NCBI GenBank assembly: GCA_008373205.1
Contig: RQOS01000023.1
Location: 1-33,465 of the forward strand
Reading direction: 5' to 3'
Length of the DNA: 33,465 bases
Source: SAR202 cluster bacterium
Lineage (GTDB): Bacteria > Chloroflexota > Dehalococcoidia > Lucifugimonadales > Lucifugimonadaceae
Below are positions 17,377 through 25,489 of the stretch, in pieces (position 1 is the stretch's first letter; each line of letters begins with the position of its first letter). The position numbers and the translations under genes are program-made. The notes beneath the pieces were generated by a model. It saw only the letters and a list, made by a program, of their open reading frames with translations, did not search any database and had not been told where the DNA came from.

Positions 17377-18046
17377 CTAATTTCCTTTTACTAACCCATT
17401 TATTTTTTATATTTTGATAACTAGGTTTTTCGTGTCTTCCGGCTTCCTTAGGGTTATTTAAGTCTTTTTCCCAAGGGTTATATTCATTTTCTTCAAATTG
17501 AGGCCTAAACCAACTACTTGGATTTTTATTTTGAGAAATTAATGTTTCTTTATCAAGAACCAAATTAACTCTTTCATAGTTTCCTCTTTCAAAATCTGTA
17601 CCCATATGTAGCGCATCATAAGGACATGCTTCAACACATAACCCACAAAACATACATCTTCCTGTATCTATATCAAATTTATCAATTGCATAATTTTCAC
17701 CAGCTTGCATATTTTCTCCACCAGGATGAGTTACGATTTCAATAATCCCAAGTGGGCAGTATTTTGCACAGGAGGCACAAGCAGTGCATCTATCATCGTA
17801 CCAAACAAACTCATTACCTCTAAATCTTGGAAATTGATCTATTTTAACTGGTATCTTTACCATTCTCACTAACCCCAAAAGGAAGATTTTAGGAGTTTCA
17901 GTAAGAATTTTGGATATAGGTTTATCTAGATGTTTAGAAAGAGCTAAAAGACCTACTCTTCTATCTGGATATTGAATTGTAAATACTGGAGAGAATAGAT
18001 TTTTCAGCGTAACAGATAACCCTTTTATAAGTCCAAATCCTAACAT
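17369..18046 (-). CDS. nuoI: NADH-quinone oxidoreductase subunit I
   Basis: A 225-residue peripheral subunit with two [4Fe-4S] clusters (N6a and N6b). The ligands are C87, C90, C93 and C97 in CTACASCAKYCPLG, and C131, C134, C137 and C141 in CMFCGLCVEACPYDAL. The N-terminal stretch (LGFGLIKGLSVTLKNLF) is an amphipathic membrane-contact helix. About 30 residues (31-62) sit between QYPDRR and the PRFRG segment and make the protein longer than the E. coli form. The ATG overlaps the nuoH stop by one base (TGATG). It would carry electrons toward NuoB; their source is unclear because nuoEFG are absent here. Confidence 0.96.
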   Translation of the reverse strand: MLGFGLIKGLSVTLKNLFSPVFTIQYPDRRVGLLALSKHLDKPISKILTETPKIFLLGLVRMVKIPVKIDQFPRFRGNEFVWYDDRCTACASCAKYCPLGIIEIVTHPGGENMQAGENYAIDKFDIDTGRCMFCGLCVEACPYDALHMGTDFERGNYERVNLVLDKETLISQNKNPSSWFRPQFEENEYNPWEKDLNNPKEAGRHEKPSYQNIKNKWVSKRKLDG

Positions 18047-19245
18047 CAGTTACCTACTTTCTCAAATTTTGGTTTATCTGATCCTACTGGATACGTCACT
18101 TTTTTTATATCATTATCATCATAATTTTTAGTTTTTAGTAATCTAAATATTATGAAAAGAAATGGGAATACAAATATCCAATTTGCTAGCGCAATATATA
18201 TCATTCGATTTGATTCCCCATCTGGCCAAATAATCACTGCAATAGAAGTTACAACTATATTTACTAAAGTTAATTCAAAAAGACCTTTCCATGCTAAATT
18301 AAGCACTTGATCAATTCTAAATCTAGGCCATGTAGCCCTAATCCAAATTATTAAGAATAAAACTGCAACTACCTTAATCGTCAACCAAAAAATCCCAGGC
18401 AAAATTGGCCCATTAGGCCCACCAAGAAAAAGTGTAGAAAAAACTGAAGCAGCAGCAATAGCAGCTGCAAATTCTCCTAAATAAAACAACCCCCATTTCA
18501 TTCCAGAGTAATCATTTTGATATCCAGCAGCTAGTTCAGACTCAGCTTCTGTAAGATCAAAAGGGGTCCTGTTTATTTCTGCCAAAGAACCTAAAAAGAA
18601 AACGACTGCTGCAACAGGTTGAATCAGTATAAAAGGCATATTATGGAAATTGACTATATCCATTACTGACATTGACTCAGTAATCAGTAAAATTCCAACA
18701 AGTGACAAACCAACAGGAATCTCATAGGAGATTAGCATTGCAACTGATCTTAGGGCAGAGAAAATAGCTATTCTATTTGCAGAAGCCCAAGCGGCACAGA
18801 TAATAGACAATCCACTGATAGATGTTACTGCAAGAATAAACAACACACTTACATTAATATTGACCGCATACAGACCTATTCCAAAAGGAATCACAGAGAA
18901 TATTATAAAAACTGGAACAACCAAAAGTAATGGAGCCAAATTGAAAATATACTTGTCAGCTTCTTCTGGAATTATATCTTCTTTGAACATTACTTTGACT
19001 GCATCAGCCGTAGAAGTTAATATACCTTGAGGTCCCCATCTATTAGGACCTGATCGTTGCTGAAATCTTCCTAATAGCCTTCGCTCTCCCCAAATTAGAG
19101 CAAGAACTCCTCCCAAAACTGCATTAATTACTGCAAAAGCAATTATTATTCCAGAGAGTAAAGTTAATAAAAAGTTTTCATACTTAAAGTCTGTTATTAA
19201 AATATGAAGAAAAAATTGAAGTATGTCATAAATAAATTCAAACAT
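18046..19245 (-). CDS. nuoH: NADH-quinone oxidoreductase subunit H
   Basis: A 399-residue membrane subunit that helps form the quinone pocket. Diagnostic blocks are LIWGERRLLGRFQQRSGPNR and the following GPQG with TADAVKVMFKEDIIPEEADK, then EINRTPFDLTEAESELAAGY and SGMKWGLFYLGEF. All the quinone-chamber acids in those loops appear intact. It is about 60 residues longer than the E. coli subunit, mainly at the N-terminus and in a charged C-terminal tail (about 370-399). It overlaps nuoD and nuoI by one base each. Confidence 0.97.
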   Translation of the reverse strand: MFEFIYDILQFFLHILITDFKYENFLLTLLSGIIIAFAVINAVLGGVLALIWGERRLLGRFQQRSGPNRWGPQGILTSTADAVKVMFKEDIIPEEADKYIFNLAPLLLVVPVFIIFSVIPFGIGLYAVNINVSVLFILAVTSISGLSIICAAWASANRIAIFSALRSVAMLISYEIPVGLSLVGILLITESMSVMDIVNFHNMPFILIQPVAAVVFFLGSLAEINRTPFDLTEAESELAAGYQNDYSGMKWGLFYLGEFAAAIAAASVFSTLFLGGPNGPILPGIFWLTIKVVAVLFLIIWIRATWPRFRIDQVLNLAWKGLFELTLVNIVVTSIAVIIWPDGESNRMIYIALANWIFVFPFLFIIFRLLKTKNYDDNDIKKVTYPVGSDKPKFEKVGN

Positions 19246-20357
19246 TACCTATCTACTTCTCCCATATTAATGTCTATACTTCCAAATGTGACAAATAAAT
19301 CTCCAAACAAAGTTCCGACAAGCATGTCTTTGAGCAAAGTTAAATTAATCAATGATGATGATCTTACATGCCATCTGTATGGAGAAATTGATCCATCAGA
19401 TACAAGATAAAACCCTAATTCTCCTTTAGACCCTTCAATTGCTGTATAGCAATCACCTTTGGGAGGTCTAACTAAATTAGGAACCTCGTCATGGTGAGGC
19501 CTTACTGGGCCTGGTTCAATTTTTTCGACACACTGCTTTACAATTCTTAAACTTTCTCTCATCTCTTGAACTCTTAGTAGATATCTTGAATAATTATCTC
19601 CAGCAGTATGAGTTGGAATATCAAATTCTACTTGATCATAATAATCGTAAGGGTCTGTTTTTCGAAGATCCCAATCAACGCCTGTAGACCTAAGAATTGG
19701 CCCAGTTATAGATGCATTAATTGCCTGTTCAGCAGTAAGAACAGCGACTCCCTTGGTTCTTGAAAATATTATTTCATTAGATGTAAGAAGATTTTCTAAC
19801 TCTTCAACCTTTGAAGGAAAATCTTCAATAAAAGCATTAAGGGATTCCCAAAATTGTAATGGTGCATCCATAAATACTCCACCAGGTCTTAGATATGAAT
19901 TTGTTATTCTAGCTCCACAAAGCATTTCAAACATTTGAAGAATTTTTTCCCTCTCTCTCATTGAGTAAGTCAGAGGAGTTCCCCACGCTCCAAGATCTTG
20001 AATCAAAAATCCAATTGCAACTAAATGACTTGCAATTCTTTGTAATTCGGATGCAATCATTCTCAACCAAACTCCTCTTGGTTTAGGATCAATATTAGCA
20101 AGCTCCTCTAGGGCAAGAATATATCCTTGGTTATTTAACATTGATGAGACATAATCCATTCTGTCTGTAAGGGTAACTACTTGTGTATAAGTTCTCTCTT
20201 CAGCAAGTTTTTCCGAACCTCGATGAAGATATCCAAAAATTGGTTCAACATCAATAATAGTTTCACCGTCAAAAGTTACTCGCATCCTAAAAACACCATG
20301 AGTTGAAGGATGTTGAGGGCCTAGATTTATTGTTATTGGTTCACTTTTTACAGACAT
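19245..20357 (-). CDS. nuoD: NADH-quinone oxidoreductase subunit D
   Basis: A 370-residue 49-kDa-type subunit that lines the quinone cavity. Clear signatures are NLGPQHPSTHGVFRM (11-25, with the quinone-site His), EPIFGYLHRGSEKLAEERTY, DRMDYVSSMLNNQGY, the central ELQRIASHLVAIG, and near the end ELGFYLVSDG and FGSIDINMGEVDR, which is the usual C-terminus. It lacks the Ni-Fe cysteines of related hydrogenases, as expected for complex I. It is separate from nuoC rather than fused, and its ATG begins one base after the nuoC stop. Confidence 0.97.
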   Translation of the reverse strand: MSVKSEPITINLGPQHPSTHGVFRMRVTFDGETIIDVEPIFGYLHRGSEKLAEERTYTQVVTLTDRMDYVSSMLNNQGYILALEELANIDPKPRGVWLRMIASELQRIASHLVAIGFLIQDLGAWGTPLTYSMREREKILQMFEMLCGARITNSYLRPGGVFMDAPLQFWESLNAFIEDFPSKVEELENLLTSNEIIFSRTKGVAVLTAEQAINASITGPILRSTGVDWDLRKTDPYDYYDQVEFDIPTHTAGDNYSRYLLRVQEMRESLRIVKQCVEKIEPGPVRPHHDEVPNLVRPPKGDCYTAIEGSKGELGFYLVSDGSISPYRWHVRSSSLINLTLLKDMLVGTLFGDLFVTFGSIDINMGEVDR

Positions 20358-20358
20358 T

Positions 20359-20838
20359 TTATTTTTTTGAATCCTCTACTATAGATTGATCATTAGTAAC
20401 AAAATCTTTTCTTAATGGGTGTCCAGGGAAGCCATCCCAAAGCAAAATTCTTTTCATATTGGGATGATCTTCAAATTTTATTCCCATCAAGTCGTAAATT
20501 TCTCTTTCTTGAAAATCTGCCCCTTTCCAAAGCGAATAAACACTTTGAATTTTTGGTTCATCTTGTCTTCCATAACCAACTTTAGCCTTAATGGTAGCTT
20601 TCGAAAGTGTTATGAGGGATTTGAGATGATATACAACTTCAAAATGATCATAATAATCTACAGCTGTTATTGACGACAAAAGATCAAAGGAAAAACCTGA
20701 AGTTTCCTTGAGAAATTTCATTACTTGATAAATCTTCTCAGGATCAACATATACATCATTGTCATTAGAATCTAATACACTTTTTTCGAGATGAGAATTT
20801 ATTTCTTTAGCAAGTGTAATTCCATTCCAATTTTTCAT
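20359..20838 (-). CDS. nuoC: NADH-quinone oxidoreductase subunit C
   Basis: A 159-residue 30-kDa-type subunit. The C-terminal signature is complete: SVYSLWKGADFQEREIYDLM, GIKFEDHPNMKRILLWDGFP and GHPLRKDF. The frame is open to an ATG at 20865 that would overlap nuoB by 23 bases. ATG 20838-20836 instead starts 4 bases after the nuoB stop and has AGGAGAGG about 9 bases upstream, so I prefer MKNWNGITLAKEI as the N-terminus. It is a hydrophilic peripheral-arm subunit that packs against NuoD. Confidence 0.94.
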   Translation of the reverse strand: MKNWNGITLAKEINSHLEKSVLDSNDNDVYVDPEKIYQVMKFLKETSGFSFDLLSSITAVDYYDHFEVVYHLKSLITLSKATIKAKVGYGRQDEPKIQSVYSLWKGADFQEREIYDLMGIKFEDHPNMKRILLWDGFPGHPLRKDFVTNDQSIVEDSKK

Positions 20839-20842
20839 AAAA

Positions 20843-21451
20843 TTATACCTCTCCTGCTCTTTCACCAGTCAAGCTATATTTTTTTATTTTTTCATGCAAC
20901 TGCATTATTCCATAAAGCAATGCATCTGGTCGAGGAGGACAACCCGGAACATATACATCAACAGGAACTATATGATTTACACCAGGAACAACAGAATAAC
21001 TCTCATAATATGGCCCCCCAGATGTTGCACAAACACCCATAGATATAACCCATTTTGGTTCTGCCATTTGATCATAAAGTCTTCTTAGAGGAACTGCCAT
21101 TTTCCATGTCACTGTGCCTGCAACAATCATCAAATCAGCTTGTCTTGGAGTTGCTCTAAAAACTTCCATCCCAAATCTTGAAATATCAAACCTACTCATT
21201 GCAGTTGCTATCATCTCAAAAGCACAACAGGCTAATCCAAATTGTAAGGGGAAAAGGCTTGATTTACGAGCCCAATTAAGAAGCTGATCTACAGATGAGA
21301 CTACAACATTTTTATCTAAATCATCATTATTGATTATAGGTTCAGGGAAAGGAGCAACATGCGTTGACTTCATTGTATTTATTAATCCACCTTCTTCTTT
21401 ATCCAATTCTTTCGTAGATAAATCTAATGGAACTCTTTCTATTTTATCCAT
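20843..21451 (-). CDS. nuoB: NADH-quinone oxidoreductase subunit B
   Basis: A 202-residue PSST-type subunit that holds cluster N2, the last Fe-S centre before quinone. The four ligands are visible: C75 and C76 in [20 protein letters not shown]141 in [16 protein letters not shown] and C171 in [17 protein letters not shown]. The open frame runs up to 21541, but the extra 30 residues lie inside nuoA and are not typical. ATG 21451-21449 with AAGGGG upstream gives [11 protein letters not shown] and overlaps nuoA by only 13 bases. The roughly 60-residue N-terminal extension before the conserved core is longer than in E. coli. Confidence 0.95.
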   Translation of the reverse strand: MDKIERVPLDLSTKELDKEEGGLINTMKSTHVAPFPEPIINNDDLDKNVVVSSVDQLLNWARKSSLFPLQFGLACCAFEMIATAMSRFDISRFGMEVFRATPRQADLMIVAGTVTWKMAVPLRRLYDQMAEPKWVISMGVCATSGGPYYESYSVVPGVNHIVPVDVYVPGCPPRPDALLYGIMQLHEKIKKYSLTGERAGEV

Positions 21452-21837
21452 TCTAAACACCCCTTTAACCAAACGTATATAAATGAAACAGTAAGAACAG
21501 TTAGAAAAACTAAAATACCTATGAATGGAAGTAGTCCCCAAACATTGGTTATGTACCCATGACTAACTGCCCAAGGAAAAATTAAAATAGTTTCTACATC
21601 AAATGCAACAAAAAGTAATGCATAGTAAAAATAACCAAAACTAAAGAGTGAAGGTTTTTCACTAAAGGCAGGATGACCTCCTTCATATGCCGATTTCTTA
21701 ATCTTAGTTACTCTGCTTGGAGTAACTCCAAACTTCGTTCCAAGTTTAGCGGTAGCTAACATTCCTATAGGGACTACCACAGATAATGACACAAAAAGAA
21801 GCAACAAACTATATTCAGTTAGATATTGTTGACCCAT
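21439..21837 (-). CDS. nuoA: NADH-quinone oxidoreductase subunit A
   Basis: A 132-residue membrane subunit with three helices. It has the family core [12 protein letters not shown] (the YE-G loop that replaces the usual YECG cysteine region near the quinone site) and then [20 protein letters not shown] with the conserved intramembrane Asp and Glu, and FPWAV. Cys in the YECG loop is absent: it reads YEGG. The ATG at 21837 has AGGAG about 10 bases upstream. It is the first nuo gene and follows a SelW-like gene by 50 bases. Confidence 0.94.
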   Translation of the reverse strand: MGQQYLTEYSLLLLFVSLSVVVPIGMLATAKLGTKFGVTPSRVTKIKKSAYEGGHPAFSEKPSLFSFGYFYYALLFVAFDVETILIFPWAVSHGYITNVWGLLPFIGILVFLTVLTVSFIYVWLKGCLEWIK

Positions 21838-21887
21838 TTAACGTAAATCTCCTGAAATTTACTAATAAATAATCTTATATTTTAATG

Positions 21888-22160
21888 CTAAACCTTTGCT
21901 AGAGATTCTAATTTATTGATAACTTTAGCTTTTAATTCTTTAGCTTCCATAATGTCTGGAGACTTACCTTGAGCTTTTTTATCCCATAAAACTTCACCAT
22001 CAACTGTTACCTTGAATGCACCAGCAGTACCAGGTTTTAATGATATTGCAATAGCTGTTCCAGCTGCTTGGAATAGCTCACTTGTCATCCATGCTGCTAA
22101 ATTTGCATAACCACAAGGAACGCAATATTCTATTTCAGCTTCCATTTTCCAATCTGCCAT
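21888..22160 (-). CDS. SelW/Rdx-family thioredoxin-fold protein (Cys form)
   Basis: A 90-residue protein that fits the Rdx (SelW/SelT/SelH-like) family. EIEYCVPCGYANLAAW (9-24) carries the redox motif C13-V-P-C16 right after the first strand, followed by a long helix (SELFQAAGTAIAI) and the strand pair GAFKVTVDGEVLWDKK, typical of the family. In selenoprotein W the second position is often selenocysteine; here it is TGT/TGC-coded cysteine, so no recoding is needed. AAGGGG precedes the ATG at 22160. It is the first gene in the long minus-strand run that continues into nuoA, which hints at a redox role for the respiratory chain, but that is inference. Confidence 0.8.
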   Translation of the reverse strand: MADWKMEAEIEYCVPCGYANLAAWMTSELFQAAGTAIAISLKPGTAGAFKVTVDGEVLWDKKAQGKSPDIMEAKELKAKVINKLESLAKV

Positions 22161-22182
22161 AATTATCCCCTTTTAATCTTAT

Positions 22183-22211
22183 TTTGCTTAAATTCTACAA
22201 ATTACTATAAT
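22183..22211 (+). promoter_or_regulatory. candidate promoter of the GNAT gene
   Basis: A perfect TATAAT (22206-22211) has TTGCTT (22184-22189) 16 bases upstream, on the plus strand, in the 98-base gap between the divergent SelW-like and GNAT genes. AAGG (22248-22251) lies 7 bases before the GNAT ATG. In the other direction TGTAGAAT (about 22198-22191 on the minus strand) could be an extended -10 box for the SelW-nuo run. The plus-strand box is the better one. Confidence 0.4.
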
Positions 22212-22230
22212 CTTATAAAAGGTAATAAAT

Positions 22231-22246
22231 AATGCAACACTGCATT
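22231..22246. repeat. perfect 6-bp inverted repeat in the GNAT leader
   Basis: AATGCA (22231-22236) and TGCATT (22241-22246) are exact reverse complements around ACAC. The palindrome lies about 20 bases after the candidate TATAAT and ends just before the ribosome site. It could be an operator or a small mRNA hairpin that limits access to the AAGG. With one copy and high AT content it may also be chance. Confidence 0.35.
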
Positions 22247-22258
22247 TAAGGTAAATTT

Positions 22259-22876
22259 ATGAAAAAAAGCGACATTGTAAATCTTAAAAATGTAACTAGA
22301 GAAGATATTCCAAGATTAATTGATTGGTTAGATGATAAAGATGTATATGAAAATTGGTTTGGAAAATACACATACAACGAGCCTGCTCATTTAGGTTATG
22401 AACCAAAAAACATGATCAATGCAACAGAAGAAGAATGGAATGAAGTTTTCCATGATCCTCACCATGAACCTCATAGATCTATATTTTCTATTTATCTAAA
22501 TAATCATCATATCGGTGAGGCTCAACTTTCAATTGATGAATCCTTGGGTGATGCTCAATTATCTGTTCTTATTGGAGATAAATCAGTGTGGCATAAAGGG
22601 TATGGTACTGAGGCAGCTCTAGCTTTACTCGAACATAGTTTTACAAATTTAGGAATGTACAGAGCTTGGGTTGATATACCAGAATTTAATAAAAATGCCG
22701 TTACTCTTTTCGAAAAAATTGGATTTGTACATGAAGGAACATTTAGAAAGAGTAGACCAAGGAACGGCCAAAGATTTAATTCTGTTGTAATGGGAATGCT
22801 TATTGATGAATATTCTTCGAAATACCCTGATGGAATTTCAAGCCATGTAATTGAGTGGGATGGTCAGAAGCCTTAA
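22259..22876 (+). CDS. GNAT-family N-acetyltransferase (RimJ/RimL-like)
   Basis: A 205-residue acetyl-CoA-dependent acetyltransferase. The N-terminal part LKNVTREDIPRLIDWLDD is typical of the RimL-like branch. The acetyl-CoA loop is HKGYGTEAALALLEHSF (about 117-133), with the GxG/A phosphate-binding turn, followed by YRAWVDIPEFNKNAVTLFEK and IGFVHEGTFRKS. Acidic and His-rich segments (VFHDPHHEPHRS) and the C-terminal tail after residue 180 are less typical. Substrates range from ribosomal protein N-termini to amino groups of small molecules and cannot be read from sequence. Its stop overlaps thrC's 3' end by 4 bases. It stands alone on the plus strand. Confidence 0.88.
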   Translation: MKKSDIVNLKNVTREDIPRLIDWLDDKDVYENWFGKYTYNEPAHLGYEPKNMINATEEEWNEVFHDPHHEPHRSIFSIYLNNHHIGEAQLSIDESLGDAQLSVLIGDKSVWHKGYGTEAALALLEHSFTNLGMYRAWVDIPEFNKNAVTLFEKIGFVHEGTFRKSRPRNGQRFNSVVMGMLIDEYSSKYPDGISSHVIEWDGQKP

Positions 22877-24069
22877 TCATTCCAAAAAGTTTTCTGCATC
22901 GCATCCAAATATTTATAAGCTGACCCAGTATTCACTACTACAACTTTATCTGATTTTTCTATAAATCCATTCTCTCTTAATTTCATTGTGGCTCTTAATA
23001 CAGCTCCACCTTCAGGAGCAGCAAAGATTCCTTCTTCTTTTGAAAGTAGCGAAACACCTTCAAGCATTTCTGCATCATTAATTCTTATTGCAGTACCTTT
23101 ACTTTCTTTCAAAATATTAAAAATTATAAAATCTCCAACAGCTAGTGGGACCCTCATACCTGCAGCTAAAGTCTTAGGATTTTCAAAAGGAACTGCGTAC
23201 TCTTCGTTTTTTTCAAACGCATCAACTAAAGGAGAACATCCTTCAGCTTGAACACATACCATTTTAGGCTTCTTATCATTAACTAAACCCATTTTCTCCA
23301 GCTCATTTATAGCTTTCCATATCCCAACAATTCCTGTACCTCCTCCAGTTGGATAAATTATAACATCTGGTACTTGCCAACCAAGTTGTTCTACTATCTC
23401 AAGACCCATGGTTTTTTTACCCTCAACTCTAAAAGGTTCCTTCAAGGTTGATATATCAAATAAATCATATTTTTCAGCAGCAATCGCTGATGCTTTACCA
23501 GCATCAGATATAAAACCATCAACAAGCTCAACATTTGCCCCAAAAGCTATACATTCCATTTTGTTTGCAAGTGGAGCATCCTTAGGCATGAAAACATTAG
23601 CAGCAATTTTAGATTTTGCAGCATATGCTGACATAGCTCCTGCAGCATTTCCTGCTGAAGGCATAACGATACCTTTGATTCCAAATTCTTTAGCTTTTGA
23701 TATAGCTGCAGATAAACCTCTAGCTTTAAACGAACCTGTAGGGTTATTACTTTCATCTTTAACATAAAGATTTTTAATATCTAAAACATTGGATAGATTA
23801 TTCATCCTCATTAATGGAGTGTTACCCTCTCCTAGAGAAACAATATTATTATCATCTAAAACAGGTAATATTTCCTCATATTTCCACATATCATTTCTTC
23901 TAGATAATAAACTTTCTTTGGTCATTGTTTCTTTAGCTTTTTCCAAATCATATCTAGCTAATAATGGTTTTTCTGAAGATGGGCTTAGCCTTCTTGGAAT
24001 ATCATTTGAAAATTTATCTCCAGTTAGAGAGCATTGAAGATATTCGTATGTACTTAATGTTTTAGTCAT
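22873..24069 (-). CDS. thrC: threonine synthase
   Basis: A 398-residue PLP enzyme that converts O-phosphohomoserine to threonine. The N-terminal LQCSLTGDKFSND, and then LLARYDLEKAK, match the class with a short N-terminal domain. The PLP lysine is K115 in NPTGSFKARG, followed by PSAGNAAGAMSAYAAKS with the Asn, and YPTGGGTGIVGIWKA for the phosphate. Closely related enzymes are threonine ammonia-lyase and cysteate synthase; the N-terminal zinc-like region and length favour threonine synthase. The ATG at 24069 overlaps the lipB stop by 8 bases, so the two genes are co-transcribed although their pathways differ. Confidence 0.9.
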   Translation of the reverse strand: MTKTLSTYEYLQCSLTGDKFSNDIPRRLSPSSEKPLLARYDLEKAKETMTKESLLSRRNDMWKYEEILPVLDDNNIVSLGEGNTPLMRMNNLSNVLDIKNLYVKDESNNPTGSFKARGLSAAISKAKEFGIKGIVMPSAGNAAGAMSAYAAKSKIAANVFMPKDAPLANKMECIAFGANVELVDGFISDAGKASAIAAEKYDLFDISTLKEPFRVEGKKTMGLEIVEQLGWQVPDVIIYPTGGGTGIVGIWKAINELEKMGLVNDKKPKMVCVQAEGCSPLVDAFEKNEEYAVPFENPKTLAAGMRVPLAVGDFIIFNILKESKGTAIRINDAEMLEGVSLLSKEEGIFAAPEGGAVLRATMKLRENGFIEKSDKVVVVNTGSAYKYLDAMQKTFWND

Positions 24070-24784
24070 TATATTTTTTTATATTTAATTTGATTTTTGA
24101 ACCTAATATTTTATTTATGCTATCAATTATTTTTATAGAAATATCTTCCAATTGATAAATTTTATGATTGATATGTGATATTGAAGAAACTTTTAAATTT
24201 GGCATACCGCATGGAACAATTTTTTTATAAATATTTAGGTCATTATTAACATTTAGTGCAAATCCATGCATTGAGATATTCTTTATTATTTTCAGACCAA
24301 TAGCTGCAATTTTCTCTCCTTTCGGATTTATTTCTTTATCGTATATTTCATTTTCATCTCCATTTACCCAAATCCCTCTTCTTTTTGGGACTTTATGAGC
24401 ATTTATTTCGTATATAGAAAGAGTATCGATAATTACTTTTTCTAAGAATTCAACGTATTCCAAAATTCCAGAAAAATATTTCTTTATGTTAATGATTGGA
24501 TAACAAATTAATTGCCCAGGATTATGCACAGTGATTTGGCCTCCTCTTGAAGTTTTAACAAATAATATATTTGGATTATTAGAGTTTAATTTTTCAATTT
24601 CGTCATCAGATATTTTTTCTTGAGAACCAAAAGTAACAACATTATCATGTTCCAAAAATAATATATGATCTTCTTTTTTATTTTCTTGAACTTCTAAATT
24701 TATTTTTTCTTGTAAGTCAATTGAGCTAAAATAATCTAACTTACCTAAAAAAAAAGCTTGAATATTTTCAGTGCTTTTAACCAT
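24062..24784 (-). CDS. lipB: octanoyl-[ACP]:protein N-octanoyltransferase
   Basis: A 240-residue LipB, which moves octanoate from acyl carrier protein to lipoyl domains of 2-oxoacid dehydrogenases and the glycine-cleavage H protein. Signatures are FLEHDNVVTFGSQ, the substrate pocket TSRGGQITVHNPGQLICYP (78-96), RRGIWVNGD, the KIAAIGLKI segment with K158, SMHGFALNVNNDL and the catalytic C192 in IVPCGM. The Lys/Cys pair is intact. It starts 38 bases from the divergent cyclophilin gene, and thrC overlaps its 3' end. lipA is not in the window. Confidence 0.95.
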   Translation of the reverse strand: MVKSTENIQAFFLGKLDYFSSIDLQEKINLEVQENKKEDHILFLEHDNVVTFGSQEKISDDEIEKLNSNNPNILFVKTSRGGQITVHNPGQLICYPIINIKKYFSGILEYVEFLEKVIIDTLSIYEINAHKVPKRRGIWVNGDENEIYDKEINPKGEKIAAIGLKIIKNISMHGFALNVNNDLNIYKKIVPCGMPNLKVSSISHINHKIYQLEDISIKIIDSINKILGSKIKLNIKKYND

Positions 24785-24822
24785 AATTAAATTATTATTT
24801 TTAAATATTATAGGAGTTTGAA

Positions 24823-25485
24823 ATGCATAAAAAAATCAATATTCATATTTTTAGTAAAGCTTTCTTATTGATGTTTATTGCAATTATATTTATATCTTGT
24901 TCGAATGATAACGAGAGTGTTAGCCCAGTGACTGGGTCATCTCCAGCCCCTCCTACAGGAAACTTAGATCAATCTAAAGAATATACAGCTATTTTTGATA
25001 CTCAGGTTGGATCATTTGAAATAATACTATATGATGATCAAGTCCCATTTACGGTGGAAAATTTTATAAATTTATCAAGAATAGGATATTATGACCAAAC
25101 AACCTTTCATAGAGTCTTACCAAACTTTATGGCACAAGGTGGTGATCCATCTGGAACAGGAATGGGAAATCCAGGTTATAAGTTTAATGACGAATTTCAT
25201 GTAGATCTTAGACATAATAGTGAAGGTATATTATCAATGGCAAATTCAGGAGCTAATTCTAATGGAAGTCAATTTTTTATAACTTTACAAGCTGTACCAT
25301 TTCTAGATGCTTATGATGAAAGTAATAACAAAAAGGATTGTTTAAATATGACTGTGTCTTGTCATGCTGTATTTGGAAAAGTAATTTCAGGAATGGATGT
25401 TGTAAAAAAAATCAGACTCAGAGAACCTTCAACAGACAGAGAACTTGGAACAGTAATCAATAGTATTAGTATTAAAGAAAAATAA
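24823..25485 (+). CDS. cyclophilin-type peptidyl-prolyl isomerase, lipoprotein
   Basis: A 220-residue secreted prolyl isomerase. A signal peptide with lipobox FISC (Cys26) predicts anchoring on the outer face of the membrane, and a Ser/Pro-rich linker (31-47) follows. The cyclophilin domain (about 54-219) shows TTFHRVLPNFMAQGGDPSGT with R97 and Q105, FNDEFH, GILSMANSGANSNGSQFFIT and HAVFGKVISGMDVV, so the catalytic set is present. An insertion at 165-180 carries two cysteines (C173 and C180) that could form a disulfide outside the cell. TAGGAG precedes the ATG. It converges on the VWA-like gene with a 4-base gap and diverges from lipB. Its likely job is folding of exported proteins. Confidence 0.92.
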   Translation: MHKKINIHIFSKAFLLMFIAIIFISCSNDNESVSPVTGSSPAPPTGNLDQSKEYTAIFDTQVGSFEIILYDDQVPFTVENFINLSRIGYYDQTTFHRVLPNFMAQGGDPSGTGMGNPGYKFNDEFHVDLRHNSEGILSMANSGANSNGSQFFITLQAVPFLDAYDESNNKKDCLNMTVSCHAVFGKVISGMDVVKKIRLREPSTDRELGTVINSISIKEK

Positions 25486-25489
25486 ATAA

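Noticed and set aside
21452-21541. N-terminal extension of nuoB up to an ATG at 21541.
   Set aside because: The extra 30 residues lie wholly inside nuoA and are unlike NuoB; the ATG at 21451 has a ribosome site and fits the family.
22105-22140. Possible selenocysteine in the SelW-like protein.
   Set aside because: The redox motif is encoded by ordinary Cys codons with no in-frame TGA.
23408-23767. Long open frame on the plus strand inside thrC.
   Set aside because: It is antisense to a well-conserved threonine synthase, has no ribosome site or family features, and looks like a codon-bias shadow.
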